The position numbers and the translations under genes were made by a program. Shown in pieces: positions 1 to 10,269 of a stretch of DNA of 64,000 bases. This DNA comes from Vulgatibacter incomptus (lineage in GTDB: Bacteria > Myxococcota > Myxococcia > Myxococcales > Vulgatibacteraceae). The notes under the pieces were generated by a model, which saw only the letters and a list, made by a program, of their open reading frames with translations, made no database searches and was not told the DNA's origin. The stretch spans positions 3,535,501 to 3,599,500 of the forward strand of contig NZ_CP012332.1 of the NCBI RefSeq assembly GCF_001263175.1, given 5' to 3'. Every line of letters begins with the position of its first letter. Within the stretch, counting starts at the first letter, position 1.

Positions 1-1
1 G

Positions 2-658
2 GGGCTCCACTTCGTCTCCGCGGCGAACAAGTTCACCGTGCAGGGCGCCCACGACGCGCTCGTCATGCTCTCGGGGACCCTCCGCACCCTCGCCGTCTCG
101 CTCTTCAAGATCGCCAACGACATCCGCCTCCTGGCCTGCGGACCGCGCTGCGGCTTCCACGAGCTCGACCTGCCCGAGAACGAGCCCGGTTCTTCCATCA
201 TGCCCGGCAAGGTCAACCCCACGCAGTGCGAGGCGTTGACCATGATCGCGGTGCAGGTGATGGCTAACGACGTCGCAGTTGGGTTCGCCGGCGCGTCGGG
301 CTACCTCGAGATGAACGTCTACAAGCCGCTGATGATCGCCGGCGTGATGCAGTCGCTCCGCATCCTCGCCGACGGCTGCCACAACTTCCGGCGCTTCCTG
401 ATCGAGGGGACCAAGCCGAATCGAAAGCAGATCGATCGGGATCTCGAGAGATCCCTCATGCTCGTGACGGCGTTCTCTCCGGTGATCGGCTACGACAAGG
501 CGTCGAAGATCGCCCACCTCGCCGAGGAGCAGGATCTGACGCTGAAGAAAGCGGCGCTGCGCCTCGGCTACGTCGACGAGGAGGAGTTCGATCGCATCGT
601 CGATCCGCGCAAGATGGTCCATCCCGATGGCGCGGACCAGGAAGGAGCGGGGCGATGA
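2..658 (+). CDS. fumC: Fumarate hydratase class II, C-terminal part (cut by window start)
   Basis: Class II fumarase interconverts fumarate and malate in the TCA cycle. The open frame enters from the left edge (first whole codon at base 2) and gives 218 residues to the TGA at 656-658. It shows the family signature [11 protein letters not shown], the flexible loop carrying the catalytic serine, followed by the helical core and the C-terminal domain ending in DPRKMVHP, typical of FumC. Aspartate ammonia-lyase has a similar signature, but the residues around the loop ([23 protein letters not shown]) fit fumarase better. The stop overlaps the malic enzyme start as ATGA, so the two malate-handling enzymes are translationally coupled. 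Confidence 0.9.
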   Translation, partial: GLHFVSAANKFTVQGAHDALVMLSGTLRTLAVSLFKIANDIRLLACGPRCGFHELDLPENEPGSSIMPGKVNPTQCEALTMIAVQVMANDVAVGFAGASGYLEMNVYKPLMIAGVMQSLRILADGCHNFRRFLIEGTKPNRKQIDRDLERSLMLVTAFSPVIGYDKASKIAHLAEEQDLTLKKAALRLGYVDEEEFDRIVDPRKMVHPDGADQEGAGR

Positions 659-2289
659 AGACCGACCTGCGCGGAACGGAGCTCCTCCTCGACCCACGGC
701 TGACCAAGTCGACGGCGTTCACGGCGAAGGAGCGCGAATCGCTCGGCCTGGTCGGGCTCCTGCCTGACGCGGTCGAAGACGAGGACCTACAGATCCGGCG
801 CGTCCATCAGCAGCTCGGCCACAAGAACACGGACCTCGACCGCTACATCTATCTCAACGCCCTCCTCGATCACGACGAGACCCTCTTCTACAAGGTCCTC
901 ATGAGCGATCCGGCGCACTTCCTGCCGATCGTTTACGACCCCACCATCGCCGAGGCGTGCCTGAAGTTCGGCCACATCTACCGCGGCCCCCGCGGGATGT
1001 ACCTCTCGCTGAGCCGAAAAGGACACGTCCGCGACGTGCTGAGAAACTGGCCCGAGAAGGACGTCCGGGTCATCTGCGTCACCGACGGAGGCCGCATCCT
1101 CGGCCTCGGCGACATCGGCGCCAACGGCATGGGCATCCCCATCGGCAAGCTCCAGCTCTACACCGCCACCGCCGCCGTCCCTCCTCGCGTGCTCCTGCCC
1201 GCCTTCCTGGACGCGGGGACCAACAACGACGAGCTCCTCCACGATCCCCTCTACCTGGGTCTGCGCCGGACTCGCCCGCGCACCGAGGAGCTCTACGAGT
1301 TCGTCGACGAGTTCGTGAGCGCGGTGCAGGACGTCTTCCCCCTCTGCTGCATCCACTTCGAGGACTGGACCGGGGTCGACGCCGTCCACCTCCTGAAGCG
1401 CTACCGCGACAAGGTCTGCTGCTACAACGACGACATCCAGGGTACGGCGGCGGTCACGCTCGCCGGCCTCATGAACGCGGTCCGCATCAAGGGAAGCAAG
1501 CTCTCCGAGGAGAGGATCCTCTTCCTCGGCGCCGGCTCTGCGGGGATCGGCATCGCCGACCTGGTTGCGTCCGCCATGCGCCAGGAGGGCTTGAGCGAGG
1601 AGGAGGCCCGGGGGCGGATCTCCCTCTTCGATATCCACGGGCTGATCGAGTCGAGCCGCAAGGACCTCGAGGACTTCCAGAAGCCCTACGCCCACTCCAT
1701 GAAGCCAACGAAGGACTTCGTCGAGGCGATCGAGGCCTTCAAGCCGACCGCGATCATCGGCGTCAGCACCGTCGGGAAGGCGTTCAATAAGAAGGTCGTG
1801 GAAGCGATGGGCCGTCTCAACCACCGGCCGATCATTTTCGCGCTCTCCAACCCCACCGACCACGCCGAGTGCACGCCGCGGGAGGCCTACGGCTGGACCA
1901 ACGGCCGCGCGATCTACGCAGCCGGCGTGCAGTTCCCGCCCCTGCACCTCGACGGCAAGACCCTCGTTCCGTCCCAGGCGAACAACGTCTACATCTTCCC
2001 GGCGATGGGGATGGCAATCTACGCGACCCAGGCGAAGCGGGTCACGGACGAGATGTTCGTCGCGGCCGCGAAGGCCGTGGCCGACCAGGTCACCCAGCAC
2101 CAACTCGACGACGGAATGCTCTTTCCGCCGCAGTCGAACCTCCTCGAGGTCGAGCTGGACACGGCGAGCAAGGTCGCAGAGTCGATCTTCGAGAAGGGAC
2201 TCGCGCGCGTCGAACGGCCGGACGACGTGGGCTCGTTCATCCGATCGCATGCCTACGAGCCGCGGTACCCGAGCTTCACCCGACATTGA
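655..2289 (+). CDS. maeA: NAD-dependent malic enzyme
   Basis: A 544-residue oxidative decarboxylase turning malate into pyruvate and CO2; the length is close to the usual 560-570 residues of bacterial large-form malic enzymes. The N-terminal malic domain carries the substrate-site segment [17 protein letters not shown] and the metal-site stretch FEDWTG. The motif [15 protein letters not shown] follows, then a Rossmann fold beginning [15 protein letters not shown] and the segment [11 protein letters not shown]. The start is fixed by the 4-base ATGA overlap with fumC. Together the pair takes fumarate to malate to pyruvate. Nothing looks damaged, and a very long open frame on the opposite strand is only a codon-bias shadow. 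Confidence 0.95.
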   Translation: MKTDLRGTELLLDPRLTKSTAFTAKERESLGLVGLLPDAVEDEDLQIRRVHQQLGHKNTDLDRYIYLNALLDHDETLFYKVLMSDPAHFLPIVYDPTIAEACLKFGHIYRGPRGMYLSLSRKGHVRDVLRNWPEKDVRVICVTDGGRILGLGDIGANGMGIPIGKLQLYTATAAVPPRVLLPAFLDAGTNNDELLHDPLYLGLRRTRPRTEELYEFVDEFVSAVQDVFPLCCIHFEDWTGVDAVHLLKRYRDKVCCYNDDIQGTAAVTLAGLMNAVRIKGSKLSEERILFLGAGSAGIGIADLVASAMRQEGLSEEEARGRISLFDIHGLIESSRKDLEDFQKPYAHSMKPTKDFVEAIEAFKPTAIIGVSTVGKAFNKKVVEAMGRLNHRPIIFALSNPTDHAECTPREAYGWTNGRAIYAAGVQFPPLHLDGKTLVPSQANNVYIFPAMGMAIYATQAKRVTDEMFVAAAKAVADQVTQHQLDDGMLFPPQSNLLEVELDTASKVAESIFEKGLARVERPDDVGSFIRSHAYEPRYPSFTRH

Positions 2290-2328
2290 AGGATCGCGCG
2301 CCTGTGGGTCGGGTGTTAGATCCGCCGA

Positions 2329-3222
2329 GTGACACGCGTTCGCCCCATCGCCCGCGACCTCCTGACCGACAGCAGCCGGACCGTGGTGGCGGCCAGGCAG
2401 TCGCACGTCGGCAAGTTGGCTCCAAGCCACCCACCTGTGACGCACAGCCACGCGGCGCTCGGCTTCTACCTTGGCGGGCGATCGCGCGTGGAGCTGAACG
2501 GGGAATGGAACCTCCGTGAAGGCGATGTCCTGCTGGTGCCTGCGGGCGAACCGCATCGCATGCTCGAGACGGACGGCCTGGAGCTCTGGGGCTTGAGCTT
2601 CTGCGTGCCGTGTTTCGCTTCGGATGGGAGCGCGTCGCTCCTCGAGCCTTTCGAGCGCGTGCGCGACGGGGCCTCTGCGGTCGTGCGAATCCCTTCGGAT
2701 CGCCACGCCTACCTCGAAGGGCTCTTTCGGGAGCTCGAGAACCTCGGGCGCGAGCCACAGGGGCCGAGCGAAGCTCTCGACGCCATTCAGAGGAGCCTGC
2801 TCACCCTCATCCTGGCCGAGGTCGACCGGGCCTCGAGCTCGAGCGGGGCTCATCGAGCGACCGGCGGTAGTGTCGTGACCGAAGCGCTTCGCTTCATCGA
2901 GCGCAATTGCCTTCGGCCCCTGACCCTCAACGACGTCGCCGCAGCGGTCAGGCGGAGCCCCACCTACGTGACCACCGCGCTGACGCAGGCCACCGGTCGA
3001 AGCGCCGTGCAGTGGATCGTGAGCGGACGGATGGCCGAGGCGAAGCGGCTCCTGCTCCACTCCGACGAGATGGTCGACGTCGTCGCCGAGCGCGTGGGCT
3101 ACGCCGACGCGACGCACTTCATCCGGATGTTCCGGCGCGAGTACGGCGCCACGCCGGCTGCGTGGCGAGCGGCTCAGACACGCGGTCCGCGGGTCGACCA
3201 CGGATCCGGGACCGAGCGCTGA
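2329..3222 (+). CDS. AraC-family transcriptional regulator with cupin sensor domain
   Basis: 297 residues beginning at a GTG. The N-terminal half looks like the cupin-type AraC ligand-binding domain (HSHAALGFYLGGRS at about residues 40-55 and GDVLLVPAGEPHRM). The C-terminal ~100 residues hold two helix-turn-helix units: LTLNDVAAAVRRSPTYV and the second with VAERVGYADATHFIRMFRR, the standard AraC signature. The ligand and target are unknown. The gene converges on the methyltransferase and oxidoreductase pair with a 7-base gap, so it is not in their operon. The single GTG start is a choice; no strong ribosome site is visible. Confidence 0.88.
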   Translation: MTRVRPIARDLLTDSSRTVVAARQSHVGKLAPSHPPVTHSHAALGFYLGGRSRVELNGEWNLREGDVLLVPAGEPHRMLETDGLELWGLSFCVPCFASDGSASLLEPFERVRDGASAVVRIPSDRHAYLEGLFRELENLGREPQGPSEALDAIQRSLLTLILAEVDRASSSSGAHRATGGSVVTEALRFIERNCLRPLTLNDVAAAVRRSPTYVTTALTQATGRSAVQWIVSGRMAEAKRLLLHSDEMVDVVAERVGYADATHFIRMFRREYGATPAAWRAAQTRGPRVDHGSGTER

Positions 3223-3229
3223 AGCGGCC

Positions 3230-3847
3230 TCAGGGGAGCCGCCGCGCCTTCAACACCATGTCGTGAACGGTGATGGTGCCGCCTCCGTGCGCCGAGGCGC
3301 TGCGCGGCCGCGTTCCGCTGATGAGGAGCTCCCAGCCGTCAGTCTCGAGCGTCGCCGCCACCTCCTCGGCCGTGAAGTAGAGGTCGGGGATCGGAGGTCG
3401 ACCGATCGCCGTCTCGAGATCGGAGGGATGGTGCGCGACGAAGAGCAACGTCCCTCCCGGCCGCACGGCCATGGCGAGCCGGCCGAAAAATCCGCCCCGC
3501 TCCTCGGGCGCGACGTGAAGGAAGTGGGCCGAGACCAGGTCGTACGCCTCCGAGGGCGGCTGCCAATCGAGCAGGTCTGCCTGGAGCCACCGCACCTGCC
3601 CTGCACTATCAGCTTCGCGCGCACAATCGAGCGCCACGTTCGAGTGGTCCACCGCCGTCACGGTCCAGCCGCACTTGGCGAGCCAGATCGCGTCCGCGCC
3701 CTCGCCGCAACCGACGTCCAGTGCGGCCCCGGGAGGGAGGTCGGCGGCCGTCTCCGCGAGCAGCACGTTCGGCTCCCCGCTCCATGGGGCGGCCTTGCGA
3801 TGGCGGTACATCCGGTCCCAGAAGTCCGCATCGGATCCGTGGGTCAT
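3230..3847 (-). CDS. Class I SAM-dependent methyltransferase
   Basis: A small soluble methyltransferase (205 residues) of the Methyltransf_25/TehB-like type. Motif I is ALDVGCGEGADAIWLA, the acidic end of strand 2 is TAVDHSN, and motif IV-like YDLVSAHFLH follows. The first residues (DFWDRMYRHRKAAPWSGEPN) match the usual N-terminal cap of this family. I place the start at 3847 because AAGGAG sits six bases ahead of that ATG; an in-frame ATG at 3874 would overlap the upstream stop as TGATG and is also possible. It follows the thioredoxin-reductase-like gene in the same operon, a common pairing for small-molecule detoxification. The substrate is unknown. Confidence 0.85.
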   Translation of the reverse strand: MTHGSDADFWDRMYRHRKAAPWSGEPNVLLAETAADLPPGAALDVGCGEGADAIWLAKCGWTVTAVDHSNVALDCAREADSAGQVRWLQADLLDWQPPSEAYDLVSAHFLHVAPEERGGFFGRLAMAVRPGGTLLFVAHHPSDLETAIGRPPIPDLYFTAEEVAATLETDGWELLISGTRPRSASAHGGGTITVHDMVLKARRLP

Positions 3848-3873
3848 GCAGGCTCCTTCGTGGTCGACGCCCA

Positions 3874-4791
3874 TCAGAGCGCCCCGGCCAACGCGAGCTC
3901 CATCGAGAGCTCGAGGTTGATCATCGCAGCGGCGTGCGTACCAGCGTTCGCAGCGAAGATGGCGGCCTGCATGCGGGTCGTCAGATCGCCCGCCGCGTAG
4001 ACGCCGGGGACGGAGGTCTCGCGCTTCATCGGGTCCACCCGAACGTAGCCGTCGTCGTCGAGCTCGACGCCTAGCGCACGGACCAGCTCCACCTGCCGCT
4101 GTGGAGGATGCGCGAAGAGCACGTCACAGGGCACGGCGGCGCCGCTCGAGAGCTCGACGGCCTCGAGCCGATTGTCCCGCGCGACAAGACGCGACACGGG
4201 TGCCGTCTCGAGCCGGATGCCCGCGGCCTCGAGTTGGGCGCGCACGTCCGGCGCGACGTCAAAGCTCCCGTCAGTGAAGACCGTGACGTCGCGAGACCAC
4301 CCGCGCGCCTGGAGAGCGAAAGGGACCAAGTGCGACGCGCCCGCGGCCAGAGCGAGGATGCCCCACCGGCGGTCCTGCACCTCCCAGCCATGGCAGTAGG
4401 GGCACTGGATGACGGAGTGTCCCCAGAGCTCGCGGAAGCCATCGATCGGGAGCATCTCGTCGACCATCCCCGTGCACAGCAGAACGCGCCGAGCATCCAC
4501 GCGTTCCGACGTCAGGTCCACGCGAAACGCCCCGCGCGACCCCGAGATGGATTCGACGCGCACCTCCCTGGACTCGACGTTCGGGTAGCGAGCGAGCTGC
4601 TCGCGGCCGATCCGTCGAAACTCGCCCGGCGGCGTCCCGTCTTGCGTCACGAAGTTCTGCATGTGCTCCGCAGCCGCGTTTCGCCGCGGCCCGGAATCGC
4701 TAAGCAGAACTCGCTTGCGCGCACGGCCGAGCGCAAGCGCGGCGGAGAGGCCGGCAGGGCCACCTCCCACGATGACGACGTCGTAGAGCAT
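3874..4791 (-). CDS. Thioredoxin-reductase-like FAD/NAD(P) oxidoreductase
   Basis: 305 residues. The FAD-binding motif VVIVGGGPAGLSAALALGRA is at the N-terminus, the redox pair is in CPYCHGWEV near residue 140, and the C-terminal FAD motif GVYAAGDLT near residue 270. The CPYC spacing and the C-terminal MQAAIFAANAGTHAAAMIN fit the TrxR-like/HcaD-like group rather than the housekeeping TrxB, and there is no partner thioredoxin gene nearby. The start at 4791 is set by GAGGAG eight bases upstream; the open frame extends 31 codons further but begins in poor coding sequence. It is the first gene of a two-gene operon with the methyltransferase. Confidence 0.85.
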   Translation of the reverse strand: MLYDVVIVGGGPAGLSAALALGRARKRVLLSDSGPRRNAAAEHMQNFVTQDGTPPGEFRRIGREQLARYPNVESREVRVESISGSRGAFRVDLTSERVDARRVLLCTGMVDEMLPIDGFRELWGHSVIQCPYCHGWEVQDRRWGILALAAGASHLVPFALQARGWSRDVTVFTDGSFDVAPDVRAQLEAAGIRLETAPVSRLVARDNRLEAVELSSGAAVPCDVLFAHPPQRQVELVRALGVELDDDGYVRVDPMKRETSVPGVYAAGDLTTRMQAAIFAANAGTHAAAMINLELSMELALAGAL

Positions 4792-5187
4792 GTCGGTTCT
4801 CCTCGGATCGAGCGATTGCGTCTCCACGTTCCCGGCGCCGGCCATGCAGCTCCGCGAACGACCAGGCGATTCCAAGAGCGACATCCGCTCTCATTTCGCC
4901 ATGCCGCATTCGTAACGCCGAGCGCCGAGGCGTTGTAGAGCGCGGGCTACGATCGGATCGGCGAGGTTTTCGATCGGAGGGCCTATGCGGAAGCTGCGCG
5001 GCGCCTCATGGCTGTCGCGCTTCGCGGCCAGGCAAACCTCGAAGGCGGCCTTGCTATCAAGTGGGGACTTGCGATCGACGAGCGACGGGGAGGCTGCTGA
5101 TCCTGGTGGCCGCCACATTCGGCCATTCGTCGAGCACCTTCGCCCTTTCGGTTGCCGACGAGCACCGCTTGGAGCGCGCCTTCAACG
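4792..5187. other. Intergenic stretch, no supported gene
   Basis: About 400 bases between the oxidoreductase promoter region and the end of the unknown gene at 5188. Short open frames in 4940-5200 have amino-acid content that looks partly coding (for example a plus-strand frame ending in WGLAIDERRGGC), but none has a start with a ribosome site or a recognisable domain. It may hold the remains of a decayed gene. Confidence 0.4.
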
Positions 5188-5853
5188 CTATGGGGAATGG
5201 TAAAGATAGAGGTACTCAGCCCCTTCGAAGACCTCATCGCCATCGACAGAACGAAGCCGCAACGTTCCGCCACTTCGTTGCGCGCGCACCCTACCCGGGC
5301 CCCCGCATCGTTTGACGAACACCAAAAGGGGCGCGACTCCTCTTGCCCGTGTGTCTGCGTTTATCCTCGCTCCGATGAAGGTCCCATTTTCGTCAGGTAC
5401 CGACGTCTCGATCCATGGAGTTCCAGCGTAGGTTCCGATATCGCCGACCACATCCTCCTCCGTAGCGGACAATAACCAGCCTTCGAGTTTTTCTAGCGTG
5501 TCGACCCAACTGTAAAATCCACGAGGCAGGAACGTGCCGCCAAAGCGATCCGCGCCCTGTCGAAAGGGATGTTGCGCGGCGGCCATCTCGAGAGCCTTTG
5601 TGACTCTTTCAACCCATGCGAAACGGTCATCTCGCTCAATATGTCGCTCGTATGCCCGTCGTTGAACGGCAGTGATCTCCGGCGAATCGAGATCGATTTC
5701 CTGCTCGGAACTCGGATCAAACCGCGCGTGCCCATACGTCACAGTTCGCCCGCTCGGGTCGAACGCCACATTCGATCGTTCGTCGAGTCCAGCCTCTGCG
5801 AGAAGGAGAAGTTCAGCTCGGCCTTTCAAGTGGGCGACGTAGACAGTCGACAT
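5188..5853 (-). CDS. Unknown 221-residue protein downstream of zorD
   Basis: I do not recognise this protein. It starts MSTVYVAHLKGRAELLLLAEAG and has no signal peptide, membrane helix or clear catalytic motif. It is acidic and aromatic-rich, with a C-terminal run EYLYLYHSP. A GAGG ribosome site precedes the ATG at 5853. It lies 101 bases after the zorD stop on the same strand, so it could be read through from the Zorya operon, but nothing in its sequence ties it to a defence role and the gap could hold a terminator. Base composition is lower in GC than in the flanking metabolic genes. Confidence 0.6.
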   Translation of the reverse strand: MSTVYVAHLKGRAELLLLAEAGLDERSNVAFDPSGRTVTYGHARFDPSSEQEIDLDSPEITAVQRRAYERHIERDDRFAWVERVTKALEMAAAQHPFRQGADRFGGTFLPRGFYSWVDTLEKLEGWLLSATEEDVVGDIGTYAGTPWIETSVPDENGTFIGARINADTRARGVAPLLVFVKRCGGPGRVRAQRSGGTLRLRSVDGDEVFEGAEYLYLYHSP

Positions 5854-5954
5854 ACTCGGACCTCAGGGTTGGGGTGGTCGCAGCGGGACTGCAGCACCGG
5901 ACACGGCGGCCTAGACTTTCGCGACAACCGTTCTCAAACAGACCATGGCTGGAC

Positions 5955-8851
5955 TCACCTCCCGGCGTTGACCGTCGCGTCGAAGAGGTCGGAGGCGTCG
6001 GCGTCCGTGGCGGCAGGCGGCGCCAGTACCGAGCGGCTGAGGAGGCGCTTGCGCTCGAGGAGGTTGTGGAGGGTCACGTCGAACGAGTGATCCTGGTAGC
6101 GGGGGTGGATCGCGAGCACGTGGTGGACGTGGACCGGCCGGTTCTGGCCGATGCGGTAGATCCGGTCGTTGCACTGATCCTCGACGGCAGGATTCCACCA
6201 ACGCGAGAGGTGGATCACGTGATTCGCCGCCGTGAGCGTGAGGCCGACGCCGCCTGCCTTGGGTGAAAGCAGCATCACGTCGAACCCCGAGCGCCGCTGA
6301 AACTCATCCACGCGGGACTTTCGTTTGTCGCCCGCGACGCCGCCGTTGATGACCATGGGTGGAGACGTCAGGCGGTAGCGCCGCTGCAGAAGCTCCGCGA
6401 GGATCCCCTGCTCTTCGAGGAACTCGAGGAAGACGAGCGCCTTCTCACCCCTCTCGAAAACCCCGTCGAGAATTTCGACACACCCGTGGACGCGTGCGGA
6501 GGCGTCAATCCAAGCGCCGTCGCTCGTCGAGGCATCCGCGAACGGATGCAGCGAAATCCGCCGGAGGGCGTGGAGCGCCTCCAACATCCCGCCCTTCTTC
6601 TGGCTGCCGCGGGCGTACTCGAGGGCCTTGGCATACTCGGTGGCCTGGACCTCCGGCATCGGGATTCGCCTCACGTGGAGGCTCCTCTCCGGCAACCCAT
6701 GGAGATGGTCCTCCTTCATCCTCCGCTTCATCAACGGGGGCGGCGGTTTCTCGGTCAGCGCCACCTGGAGCTCCTCGAGGCGCTCCTCGGTGGCTTCGTT
6801 CTCGTAGGTTCCGAGGAAATCCTTGAGCGACCCCAGGCGTCCGGCCCAGGCCGTGTCGACGATGCTCCACAGGTCGGCTAGGCGGTTCTCGACCGGCGTG
6901 CCCGTCATGGCAATGAGGAAATCGGTCTTCATCGCCTTCACGGCGTCGGTGACGCCGGCCGCAGGGTTCTTGATCTTCTGCGCCTCGTCGAGAACCACGC
7001 AACCCCACGAAACGCGACCGAAGCTGTGCTGGTAGTCGCGAAGGGTTTCGAAGGTCGTCAGAACCCAGTCCGCGTTCTGGAAGCGGGAGACGTCGAGCGT
7101 CGGGAGCCCGCCTGCGAGATCACCTCCCGTACCCTTCGTCGTTCGCAGCCCGCTGAGCCCCGCGCCGAATCCTTCGCAGAGGATGCCGAGGCCAGGGCGG
7201 AGAAGATGCCGATCGTGCTCGTCGCGCCAGTTCCGGAGCAGGCCGGTCGGAGCAACTACGAGCAGGGGCTTGCGGCCCACGACGCCCTCGTCCTGCCGCT
7301 CTCGCAGCCAGGCAAGGAACGACAACGCAGTGAGCGTCTTGCCCAAGCCCATGTCGTCCGCCAGCAGAGCGCCGGGGTGCCCGGCGATCCAGTGGTCCTG
7401 CAGCCACTCCAGTCCCTCGACCTGATGCTGCAGCAAGCTCGTCGCGAGGTTCCCGGGCCGGCGAACCTTCGGAGCCGCCATTCGGCGGACGGTGGGCCGG
7501 TATTCGACTTCCTCCAGATTATCCTTCACGAGGAGTGCGAGCTTGGCCGGCTTCTCCTCATCGACGGTCGGCAGCGCCTCCTGCGGCTCGGCCTCGTGCA
7601 CCACCTCGACAGAAGGGTAGCGGTCGAGGACGTCCACGAGCTGCCGGACGGCGGCCAACGAGTCGGTTGTGGCCGGGACGTCGACCTCCTCCACCCGAAT
7701 CGACTCGGTTCCGAGGGCGATCGCGCCTTCCAAGTCGGCGGCAAGAGCGCGGACCTCTGTCGGTTCGAGGCGGAGTTCGACGTCGCCGATCCGAAGTCCC
7801 ACGTGCTCCGGCGGCATCCACTGCGACGCCGATTGCGAGTACCAGGGAACCACCTTTGGCTGCCAGAGACCGACGGCCTTCACTCGGTCGCTGAAGCCCT
7901 CGTCCCAGAAGAGGCCTTCGAGCTGTTCTTCGTTCAGCTCGTCCCCGAGCGCCTCGCGCACGAAGGCGCGCGGGTTCTTCAAGAAGGCCGTTCGCTCGGC
8001 GACGCTCCCTGCTTGCGCTCGCCGTGCCACCTCCAGCGCCTTCTTCACCTGCGGCGGAAGCACGAGGAACCATCCGCCGCCGACGGCGTACCTCGTAGGC
8101 ACCTGCGTCCTCCTCCGGTAGGACGCGGCGAACTCCTTCTGCATGCCGGGCGGCAGCACCTCCCGCGCTTCGTGCTCAACCGAATCCAACCCTTCGATCG
8201 TCTCGATCTGGCAAGGCACCGGATCGAAGTCCGGCTCGCCCTGCTCGTTGCGGAAAGGACGAAGCGTGAAGCTAGGCGCCGAGGCGACTCGGAACTCGGT
8301 GAGATATTTGTCGGTGGCGCCTTCCGGAAGGAGCTCCTTGATCGCGGCCCACGCGAGCATGCGGGAGTCGAGGTCCGTAGGCGGGGAGGCGTTGAATCCG
8401 TCGATCGCCTCCAGGGCCGAGAAGAGCGCGGCGTCCAACGTGCGCACGGTGCTCCCCATGCGCAGCTCCGCGCCGATCCGCTCGTAGAAGGAGACCGGCC
8501 GACCGTCGATGTGGCGGAGCGTGACGAGGAGCCGGAAATCGGAGCTCGTCAGGGTGCCCTTGGCTTCGATCGCCAAGAAGAGCGCGGCGCGCGGAGGGAG
8601 GCCGAGCGAGCGCAGCTCGGAGTCGTGGAGGCCGGCGATCGAAGCGTGGGGGACGAGGACGGTGGCCCCCTCCAGGACTGCCTGCTCCTCCGAAACGAGG
8701 CGGAGCAGCGGTCCCACGCGAATTGGGTTACCGGATTCGTCGACAAGGGTTCGAGCCGCCCAGCCATCTAATTCGAGTTGAGCCCCGCCCCCCGCGCCGT
8801 GAATCGATATCCCTGCTGCGAGACCTCTCGTCCGAACGTACCCGTATTCAT
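5955..8851 (-). CDS. zorD: Zorya ZorD: SNF2-family helicase (frame broken near its start)
   Basis: ZorD is the large helicase/nuclease effector of type I Zorya. The main frame gives 920 residues from a GTG at 8717. It has a long N-terminal region of about 430 residues, then the SNF2 core: Walker A ADDMGLGKT (about 453-461), DEAQKIKN, and the C-terminal helicase lobe with GGVGLTLTAA, WWNPAVEDQ and RIYRIGQ. The true start is probably ATG 8851, five bases after the zorC stop. It opens MNTGTFGREVSQQGYRF and runs to a six-G run (8788-8793 on the plus strand); adding one G there joins it seamlessly to the upstream extension of the main frame (QLELDGWAARTLVDESG). As given, the gene is frameshifted, most likely by a homopolymer undercall. 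Confidence 0.88.
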
Positions 8852-8856
8852 GTCAT

Positions 8857-10269
8857 TCAAACCCGCAGTCCGGTCTGCAGCCCGATCCACTCACGCACCT
8901 TGGGCATCCACGAACCTCCCGCATAATGCGTTTGCTCGAGTGGCGCCTCGCCTCTCAAGTCCCACCCGTCGTAGCGACGCCGGTAGAACTGCGGCGCACC
9001 GGACCCACCGGAAGGCCAGCCGCGGCATCTCCCCATATGGCTCCATTCCGCGATGTCCACCGAACCTCTCGGGCCACGAATCTGCATCAGCAATACGGAC
9101 TTGGATTGGTCCTGCTCGCCATGAACGGTACCGAATTGACGACCGTCCATGTTCAAGCGCCCGGTCGCAATTCTGTAGGCATCGAGTCCGAAGACGACCC
9201 ATGCCTGAACGACCACGCCTGCGTCGAAATACTTGCCCCAGAACGCCCGCCGCGCATCCCAGTGCCGCTTGTCCGCCGTGCCATCCAACACTCTGAAGAA
9301 CGCCTCGAGGCTCTGGCGCACGAGCCATCGGTGCATTACCCCGCGATGGCGTTCGTCGACTCCGAACCACCGGCTCGTGTCGATGCGTGGATCCCCGTAG
9401 TAGTCGAGAAACAGTCGCTCCAGCCACTTGCGTCCTGCCTCGTCCGGGTCGCGGTCGACGTAGGGACCTAGCAGCGCTCCGGGCAGCTTGGTCCGAAGCG
9501 ATGGGTACGGGAACTGTCCGGCGCCGACCGCCATTGCAACGACACGCTGCGCCGCCGGCGACGTCGGCGCCAAGCCGCGGGAGAGCTCACGCCCCAAGCG
9601 ATCCAACAGCGCGTCGGCCACGAGGTGGACGAACCGGGCGTTCTGGAGGTCGTCGGTGAACCCAGCCCCTTCCAACAGCACCGGAATGCCGTCAGACCGA
9701 CGCCAGAGCTGGTCCGCGAACGCCCCAGGTCCATCGGCTTCCAACAACTTCCACGTCTCGTTGCGCTCCCGCCAGGCGATCCCCTGCGGGCTCGCCGAAT
9801 CCCGAAGGAGCTGGTCGATTGCGAGACGCCACTCGTCGAAGGTCGGCGCCGCCTGGGGATAGTCGCGAAGGAACGCCTTCACGGCCGCCAGAAGCGCGGA
9901 GGGTCGGCCAGCGACACGGAGCCAACCGACGTAGGCCTTCAGGAGCTCGCTAGAGGAACCGAGCCACCGGTCCGCGTGCTCGGCCCCCTCCGGCATGAAG
10001 AGGACCCATGGCAGAGCGCGAAGGTGGCGCCTCGGAAGCCCGTCCAACGACTTCGTCGACTCCCAGTGGGCTCGAACCTCTCGGAGCACCTGATCCAGCT
10101 CGACGAGCGGGGGTACCTTCCCTCCCGACTTTTCGAGGGCCTGGAAGACCTCGAACGCCGCGGCTTTGACGTTCCTCGGCGCGAGGCCGGCGATCGAGTG
10201 CCCCAGATCCCATCGACCGGAGGAAGCCCTACGGCTCTCGAGCTGCGCCTTGAGACCATCGCCGCTCAA
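8857..10269 (-). CDS. zorC: Zorya ZorC (EH-signature domain protein)
   Basis: 470 residues, the DNA-associated third component of type I Zorya. The C-terminal part carries the EH-signature block, seen as IAEWSHMGRCRGW with the Glu and His that name the domain, preceded by KSVLLMQI. I place the start at a TTG (10269) that overlaps the zorB stop as TTGA; a GGTGGTGGAG ribosome site lies just before it, and the frame upstream of that point is antisense-like noise inside zorB. No ATG is available. The 4-base overlap implies translational coupling to zorB. Published type I ZorC proteins are somewhat longer, so a short N-terminus is possible. Confidence 0.87.
   Translation of the reverse strand: MSGDGLKAQLESRRASSGRWDLGHSIAGLAPRNVKAAAFEVFQALEKSGGKVPPLVELDQVLREVRAHWESTKSLDGLPRRHLRALPWVLFMPEGAEHADRWLGSSSELLKAYVGWLRVAGRPSALLAAVKAFLRDYPQAAPTFDEWRLAIDQLLRDSASPQGIAWRERNETWKLLEADGPGAFADQLWRRSDGIPVLLEGAGFTDDLQNARFVHLVADALLDRLGRELSRGLAPTSPAAQRVVAMAVGAGQFPYPSLRTKLPGALLGPYVDRDPDEAGRKWLERLFLDYYGDPRIDTSRWFGVDERHRGVMHRWLVRQSLEAFFRVLDGTADKRHWDARRAFWGKYFDAGVVVQAWVVFGLDAYRIATGRLNMDGRQFGTVHGEQDQSKSVLLMQIRGPRGSVDIAEWSHMGRCRGWPSGGSGAPQFYRRRYDGWDLRGEAPLEQTHYAGGSWMPKVREWIGLQTGLRV

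Noticed and set aside
787-3201. Very long minus-strand open frame (804 codons)
   Set aside because: It runs antisense to the malic enzyme and AraC genes. Its product is Arg/Val/Asp-rich without any domain; it is a codon-bias shadow of high-GC genes.
7026-8771. 581-codon plus-strand frame
   Set aside because: Antisense of zorD with low-complexity Arg/Glu/Leu content and no domain.
8780-8800. Programmed -1 frameshift in zorD
   Set aside because: The zero-frame codons CGG GGG GCG do not give a standard slippery heptamer, so a missing G is more likely.
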